A stretch of DNA of 19,556 nt, taken from the NCBI GenBank assembly GCA_964384555.1, contig CAYLLA010000033.1:1-19556 (forward strand), in the 5' to 3' direction. The notes under the pieces were generated by a model. The model did not search any database. It had not been told where the DNA came from and saw only the letters and a program-made list of their open reading frames with translations. The DNA comes from CAG-390 sp964384555 (GTDB lineage Bacteria > Bacillota > Clostridia > Oscillospirales > CAG-272). This document shows, piece by piece, positions 15,256 through 19,556 of this stretch. Position 1 is the first letter of the stretch; each line of letters opens with the position of its first letter. The position numbers and the translations under genes are program-made.

Positions 15256-16584
15256 TTATCGAACGTCGGCGGTCTCCTCGGTCTTATCACTGTCGCATTT
15301 TTCGGCGTAGATCTCGATAACGCGCTTATCATCGGCTTTTGAGACCTTTATCTTTACGCCGTCATGCTCAAGCTCGTCGCCCGCACGCGGGATCTTTTCA
15401 AGCTGTTCCATCACCCAGCCGCCCACGGTCGCGGAGTCGCTCTCTGTTTCAATGTCAAACAGCTCATCCACGCATTCGCGCTCGGCAAGACCGGAGATGA
15501 GATATCCTCCGCCTTGGCGCTTCACCTCGCCGTCGTCGGCGCTCTCATCAAGATCGCCAACTATCTGCTCGATAAGGTCGTTGAGAGTCACAAGACCCGA
15601 GGTTCCGCCGTATTCGTCAACTATGATAGCCACGGTGTAGCGGCGGCGCTTCATATCGCGGAACAGGGCATCGGCCTTCATGACCTCGGTAGCAAAGCGA
15701 GGCTTTTCAACTGCACTTGCCATCACGGTCGCACGTGAACGATCCGAAAGGCGAAGATATTTTTTGGCATTAAGAATGCCTACAACGGTGTCGATATTTT
15801 CGTCGCATATCGGGTAATAGGAGTGCATCTCCTCCCTGATGGTGCGCTCCCAGTCCTCGTCGGTGTCCTCGCGCCAAAGCACCGTCATCTCGGTGCGGTG
15901 GGTGGAGATCTCGCCAACGGTGATATCGTCAAACTCAAAGATGTTTTGTATCATCTCGTTTTCGGATTCATCTATCGTGCCGTTTTCGCTTCCCGCATCC
16001 GCCATAAGGCGTATATCCTCCTCGGATACCGCATCCTCCTCCGAGTCGGGGTCGATGCCGAGCATCCTCAGCACCGCATTGGTGGAGACGGTCAGCAGCC
16101 ACACCAGTGGCTTAAAGCAAACGGCGATAAAGTTTATCGTGCCGGAAAGTCCCAGGGATATCGATTCGGCATTCTTCATGGCAAGGCGCTTTGGCACCAG
16201 CTCGCCGAATATAAGTGTGATATATGAGAGGATAATGGTAATGACGATAACAGATATTGTTTTTACAGCTCCGTCAGAGAGCGGCGTTTTACCGCGCAGA
16301 CCCTCAACTATGTAAACGCTGAAGTTATCTGATGCAAATGCACTGCCCAAAAATCCCGAAAGGGTTATGGCGACCTGTATCGTTGCCAAAAACTTTGCGG
16401 GTTGGTCGGTCAGGCGTTTCAGTCGGCGTGCGCGCTTGTTGCCGCTGTCGGCAAGGCTGTCAAGCTTTGCACCTTTGGTCTCGATAACGGCGATCTCTGC
16501 GCAGGCAAAGATCGCATTGAGCATGATTAGTACGAGCTGAAGCAATATCTGAAGCAGTATCGTCAGCCATAAAGGGATCTCCAT
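15256..16584 (-). CDS. CNNM/CorC (HlyC) family transporter with CBS pair
   Basis: 442 residues in the standard order: DUF21/CNNM transmembrane domain (about 1-185) with FACAEIAVIETKGAKLD, an inner helix ATIQVAITLSGFLGSAFAS and FGELVPKRLAMKNAE; a CBS-domain pair (about 210-345, VGEISTHRTEMTVLWRED and VDEYGGTSGLVTLNDLIEQI); and a CorC_HlyC C-terminal domain (about 355-430). Members include MpfA/YhdP and archaeal or eukaryotic CNNM proteins that export Mg2+, sometimes other divalent ions; the old name hemolysin C is misleading. The ATG follows CAGGAG by 10 bases. The gene is alone in its transcript, behind a consensus promoter and a leader of about 185 bases with strong secondary structure. Family assignment is firm; the ion is an inference from relatives. 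Confidence 0.93.
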   Translation of the reverse strand: MEIPLWLTILLQILLQLVLIMLNAIFACAEIAVIETKGAKLDSLADSGNKRARRLKRLTDQPAKFLATIQVAITLSGFLGSAFASDNFSVYIVEGLRGKTPLSDGAVKTISVIVITIILSYITLIFGELVPKRLAMKNAESISLGLSGTINFIAVCFKPLVWLLTVSTNAVLRMLGIDPDSEEDAVSEEDIRLMADAGSENGTIDESENEMIQNIFEFDDITVGEISTHRTEMTVLWREDTDEDWERTIREEMHSYYPICDENIDTVVGILNAKKYLRLSDRSRATVMASAVEKPRFATEVMKADALFRDMKRRRYTVAIIVDEYGGTSGLVTLNDLIEQIVGDLDESADDGEVKRQGGGYLISGLAERECVDELFDIETESDSATVGGWVMEQLEKIPRAGDELEHDGVKIKVSKADDKRVIEIYAEKCDSDKTEETADVR

Positions 16585-16625
16585 TTTGTTTTTTCTCCTG
16601 TTTTGAAAAATAAAAATTTCTTTTT

Positions 16626-16759
16626 AGTCTTACAGCAACAAAACCGAACCTGACTCGGATCTATCCGATGCAGGTTCGGTTTTATATATTAAACTCGGCA
16701 ACTTCGGTCGGGAGATAAACTGCCCTCGTCGCTGTTACTCATTTATTGCAATTAAGACC
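16626..16759 (-). ncRNA. Structured 5' leader RNA of the CNNM gene (possible riboswitch)
   Basis: Read on the minus strand, the leader has nested pairing. GGUCUU (16759-16754) pairs with AAGACU (16631-16626). ACAGCGAC (16735-16728) pairs with GUUGCUGU (16639-16632); the two 3' arms are contiguous, the 5' arms separated by 18 bases. Inside is a GGCA...UGCC stem, then a 13-bp hairpin (16683-16671 with 16652-16640) with an inner UCGGAU/AUCCGA stem. A 17-codon ORF without a well-placed ribosome binding site (16742-16689) overlaps it. I recognise no known riboswitch class (not M-box, yybP-ykoY, NiCo or T-box by eye). The long-range helix suggests a cis-regulatory element, but this is hand folding only. 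Confidence 0.5.
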
Positions 16760-16777
16760 TTTCAAAAGATTGAGCCT

Positions 16778-16806
16778 ATTATATCATAAGTATGAGGATT
16801 TGTCAA
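16778..16806 (-). promoter_or_regulatory. Consensus promoter of the CNNM gene
   Basis: On the minus strand: TTGACA (16806-16801), 17 bases, TATAAT (16783-16778) with an extended TG one base before the -10. All twelve consensus positions match. Start is expected near 16771. Confidence 0.92.
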
Positions 16807-16891
16807 GTACGATCTTGCGTGAATTTTAAGTGAATAATATTTCTGTAAAGCGCCTGATGTGTTAATTTACATTTTTGAGGTTATAATATAG

Positions 16892-16943
16892 TTGCCGAAA
16901 CGTGCGCCGTGTGATAAAATATATGGGGATGCATGCGCATCCC
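16892..16943 (+). promoter_or_regulatory. Candidate promoter and leader hairpin of the VTT-cls operon
   Basis: TTGCCG (16892-16897), 17 bases, TAAAAT (16915-16920). A second TATAAT at 16882-16887 lacks a good -35. The probable start is followed by a perfect 7-bp hairpin, GGGATGC-ATGC-GCATCCC (16926-16943), ending about 28 bases before the GAGG ribosome binding site. The choice between the two -10 sites is uncertain. Confidence 0.55.
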
Positions 16944-16985
16944 AAAACAGCGCGAACATTGATGCTTTTATGAGGTAACCACAGC

Positions 16986-17819
16986 TTGAGCGAAAACAAA
17001 AACAATACAAAAAACAAAAAAGATAAAAAGCAAGATCTTGATAATAAAAACGAAAATGCAAGCACCGAGGGCGAGCGCAGACGGCGCAGGTTTATCCGCT
17101 TTCTGTCCCCCGCGGTGATAATAGTCGCAGCGGCGGCCTATCTTGTTTATTTTGTCGCTACAGGGCGGCAGATAACGGTGGCTGATATCGTCTCGCACGC
17201 TCCGCAGCATGCACTGCCGGCGGCACTGCTGCTCGTAATATTCTACATACTCAAAAGCCTGTCTGTCTTCTTTCCCATCACCGTGCTTTACGCCGCGGGG
17301 GGATATATCTTCGGCCCGCTTTGGGGAATGCTTGTTAACTTTATCGGCGTTGCGGCTGGGTGCTTGGTACAGCTGATGCTTGGCAGACTCTCGGGGGCTG
17401 ATGCCGCGGCGAGGCTTGGTAGGAAATACCCCAAAATGGCGGCGCTTTTTTCGGCGCAGGAACGCCACCCGCTGACCACCGCATTTGTGGCAAGGCTTTT
17501 CGGGGTCATATCCGGCGATATCACAAGCCATTATTTCGGTGCATCCGGAATGCCGCTGATCCCCTGTATGGTCGGCAGTATGCTTGGTGTTGCGCCGGGG
17601 CTTATTGCCGTTACAATGCTTGGTACATCGGCGGATGATCCATCCTCCCCTGTGTTTATTGTAACGGTGGTCGTGGTCTTGGCGGTGTTTGCTGCTGCCG
17701 CAGTGGGCAAAAGGATATATGACCGTCGGCACGGCGACAACACGGCGGATGAAAAAGAAGATCAAGATAAAGATAAATTGTCAAACAATGAGAATAATAA
17801 AGACAATGGGGAGGTGTGA
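16986..17819 (+). CDS. VTT-domain (TVP38/TMEM64/DedA-like) membrane protein
   Basis: 277 residues from a TTG start with GAGG 9 bases upstream; no in-frame ATG occurs before the first membrane helix. N-terminal tail (about 1-36) is Asn/Lys/Asp-rich and ends in ERRRRR. Membrane helices near 41-58, 78-102, 106-133 and 165-240 enclose the VTT core: FPITVLYAAGGYIFGPLWG (about 96-114), GRLSGADAAARLG, and the C-terminal ARLFGVISGDITSHYFGASG and GVAPGLIAVTMLG. A charged C-terminal tail (about 241-277) is again Asn/Asp/Lys-rich. DedA/VTT proteins are lipid translocases or scramblases (undecaprenyl phosphate or phospholipids) in studied cases; the lipid here is unknown. The stop lies 2 bases before the cardiolipin synthase start, supporting a role in membrane lipids. 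Confidence 0.87.
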   Translation: MSENKNNTKNKKDKKQDLDNKNENASTEGERRRRRFIRFLSPAVIIVAAAAYLVYFVATGRQITVADIVSHAPQHALPAALLLVIFYILKSLSVFFPITVLYAAGGYIFGPLWGMLVNFIGVAAGCLVQLMLGRLSGADAAARLGRKYPKMAALFSAQERHPLTTAFVARLFGVISGDITSHYFGASGMPLIPCMVGSMLGVAPGLIAVTMLGTSADDPSSPVFIVTVVVVLAVFAAAAVGKRIYDRRHGDNTADEKEDQDKDKLSNNENNKDNGEV

Positions 17820-17821
17820 TA

Positions 17822-19498
17822 ATGTCCGAAAAAGATAAAATGATAAATAAAGATAAAGCAGATAGGGTGCAGGAGAGCTCAATGCAAAACGATGCGTCAC
17901 TCGCCGACAGCGGCAAAAAGTCGGCGCAAAAGCGCGGAAAAAAAGCCCCCGGAATGCGCCGCGCGTGGTTTAACGCTCTGCTTCGCCGCCGCGCCGCGGT
18001 GGCCGTGCTGCTGGTAATACAGATAGCATTTTTGGCGTGGTTGCTCGTAACGCGATCCCGCTCCTCGGTATATGTAAATGTGGCGCTTCAGCTGCTAAGC
18101 ATAATATGCGTTTTTGTTGTGGTGTTGCGGCGCTCAAAGGGCGCATTTAAGCTTTCGTGGGTAATACTGATACTGTCATTCCCGATGTTTGGCGGGCTGT
18201 TTTACCTGCTCTCAACCTTTGAATCCTCCACAAGGCTCTACCGAAAACGGCTTAAGCGGACGGATAAAGAGCTCGTGCGCCCTGCGCTTGATGGTTGCGG
18301 GTGCTATGATACCGCCGCGGTCGCATTGCCGAGCTACACGGCATCGATAAGATATCTTGATGGATACGCGGGCTTCCCGATATGGGACGGAACCGATACC
18401 GAGTATCTCTCCCCGGGCGAGGATTATCACGCATGCCTGCTGCGCGAGCTTGAGCGTGCGGAGCGGTATATCTTTATGGAATACTTTATCGTTGAAGAGG
18501 GAGTGATGTGGGACCCGATTCTCGATATCCTCAAGCGCAAGGCGGCCGAGGGTGTTGAGGTCCGCATGATGTATGACGATATAGGCTGTTTCTTTTTGCT
18601 CCCCAAGGATTACCGCGCAAAGCTTGAATCCTTTGGAATAAAATGCAGGGTGTTTAACCCCTTTACACCGTTTTTGACGGTTCTGCAAAACAACCGCGAC
18701 CACCGCAAGATATGCGTTATTGACGGCAAGGTGGCATTCACGGGTGGCATAAATCTTGCCGATGAATATATCAACGCAAAGTCGCGCTTTGGCCATTGGA
18801 AGGATGCGGGCATCGTTATGTGCGGGGATGCCGCGTGGAGCTTTGCAGTCATGTTTTTGCAGATGTGGCGGATGTCCGCGGTGCGGGACGAGCCTGTGGA
18901 GGACTACCAAAAATACAAGGCCGCGCCGGATCCGTTTGAACGGCGGGAGGCACGCGGGTATGTTCAGCCGTATGCCGACAGCCCAATGGACTACGATAAC
19001 GTTGGCGAGCATGTTTACATGCAGATGATAACAGGTGCAAGGCGCTATCTTTATATCAACACGCCGTATCTTATCATCGATGACAGCATGGTCTCCGCTC
19101 TCACACTGGCCGCAAAAAGCGGCGTGGATGTGCGTATAGTTACCCCTCATCGATGGGACAAGCGCTTTGTGCATATGACAACGCGCTCCTATTACCGCGA
19201 TCTTATTCGCGGCGGGGTCAGGGTGTATGAATACACACCGGGCTTTACACATTCAAAGACCTTTGTTGCCGATGATGAGGTGGCAACGGTGGGCACGACA
19301 AATCTTGATTTTCGCAGTCTTTACCTGCATTTTGAATGCGGCGTTTGGATGTGCCGTACCCCCGCGGTGGCGCAGATAAAAGAGGACTTTTTGCGCACGC
19401 TGGATTTGTGCGAGGAGATGACGGAGGAGAGCTGCCGCGGCAGCTTGTTTGACCGTGCCATGCAGCCGCTTTTGCGCCTCTTTGCACCTTTGATGTAA
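17822..19498 (+). CDS. cls: Cardiolipin synthase (phospholipase D family)
   Basis: Makes cardiolipin, in bacterial Cls enzymes by joining two phosphatidylglycerol molecules, at the cytoplasmic membrane. 558 residues. A charged N-terminal extension (about 1-55, MSEKDKMINKDKADR) is followed by two membrane helices (about 58-76 and 84-102) plus FKLSWVILILSFPMFGGLFY, the usual Cls N-terminus. Two PLD active-site motifs are intact: HRKICVID (H294, K296, D301) with TGGINLADEY, and HSKTFVAD (H477, K479, D484) with GTTNLDFRSL. NTPYLIIDD (about 413-421) and W326 context match Cls rather than nucleases. Start: ATG at 17822 with GGGAGG 7 bases upstream; the GTG at 17816 is too close to that site. It follows the VTT gene by 2 bases. 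No terminator is visible in the remaining 58 bases. Confidence 0.93.
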   Translation: MSEKDKMINKDKADRVQESSMQNDASLADSGKKSAQKRGKKAPGMRRAWFNALLRRRAAVAVLLVIQIAFLAWLLVTRSRSSVYVNVALQLLSIICVFVVVLRRSKGAFKLSWVILILSFPMFGGLFYLLSTFESSTRLYRKRLKRTDKELVRPALDGCGCYDTAAVALPSYTASIRYLDGYAGFPIWDGTDTEYLSPGEDYHACLLRELERAERYIFMEYFIVEEGVMWDPILDILKRKAAEGVEVRMMYDDIGCFFLLPKDYRAKLESFGIKCRVFNPFTPFLTVLQNNRDHRKICVIDGKVAFTGGINLADEYINAKSRFGHWKDAGIVMCGDAAWSFAVMFLQMWRMSAVRDEPVEDYQKYKAAPDPFERREARGYVQPYADSPMDYDNVGEHVYMQMITGARRYLYINTPYLIIDDSMVSALTLAAKSGVDVRIVTPHRWDKRFVHMTTRSYYRDLIRGGVRVYEYTPGFTHSKTFVADDEVATVGTTNLDFRSLYLHFECGVWMCRTPAVAQIKEDFLRTLDLCEEMTEESCRGSLFDRAMQPLLRLFAPLM

Positions 19499-19556
19499 CG
19501 CAATGTTACCCCCAAAAAAATAATTTAAAACAGCCCCCCGCCGCGGCTCGCATGCG

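Noticed and set aside
16640..16683. Terminator of the VTT operon or of an upstream + strand gene
   Set aside because: No + strand gene ends before it, and on the minus strand only four Ts follow, paired in the stem; it fits better as part of the CNNM leader.
18212..19252. 346-codon antisense ORF in cls
   Set aside because: Shadow of a GC-rich gene whose sense strand has both PLD motifs.

Overview
The window looks like a chromosomal piece of an anaerobic, endospore-forming Clostridia-type bacterium (Bacillota), probably gut-associated and uncultured. The evidence is a complete spoIIAA-spoIIAB-sigF sporulation operon, strong AGGAGG-type ribosome binding sites, TTGACA/TATAAT promoters, dockerin and sortase-type surface proteins, and small palindromic repeats of a kind common in gut Firmicutes. 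The sequence is moderately GC-rich, with AT-rich leaders. A run of ten Ns at 2719-2728 shows it is a draft scaffold, possibly metagenome-derived.

Layout. (1) 1-3440: two modular surface proteins on the + strand. The first enters from the left edge and ends in Ig-like (BIG2) domains, a Cys/His module and a dockerin. The second has a signal peptide, GLUG-like repeats, a Pro/Thr stalk and a sortase-like C-terminus. A repeat-rich, gene-free stretch lies between them. (2) 3445-6916: a three-gene minus-strand operon, DUF1700/HAAS membrane protein, DUF4097 protein, then lysA, with both junctions overlapping as ATGA. (3) 6917-7440: a small inverted-repeat (MITE-like) element and the trmB promoter region. 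(4) 7441-9106: trmB and truB, two tRNA-modification genes that overlap by 8 bases. (5) 9307-11034: spoIIAA-spoIIAB-sigF, the forespore sigma-F switch. (6) 11127-15127: a GNAT acetyltransferase with a membrane tail (minus) divergent from a GH2 beta-galactosidase (plus), each with a near-consensus promoter. (7) 15256-16806: a CNNM/CorC-type transporter (minus) behind an unusually structured leader RNA. (8) 16892-19498: a VTT (TVP38/TMEM64) membrane protein and a cardiolipin synthase, 2 bases apart, which together suggest a membrane-lipid operon.

Most genes are conserved and recognisable. No phage, CRISPR, defence or secondary-metabolite system is visible, and I see no clear-cut new system. The items most worth a second look are the structured leader upstream of the CNNM gene, a leader motif shared by the surface-protein and beta-galactosidase genes, a basic GRPP-containing N-terminal extension on SpoIIAB, the membrane-tailed GNAT, and the coupling of lysA to a DUF1700/DUF4097 pair.
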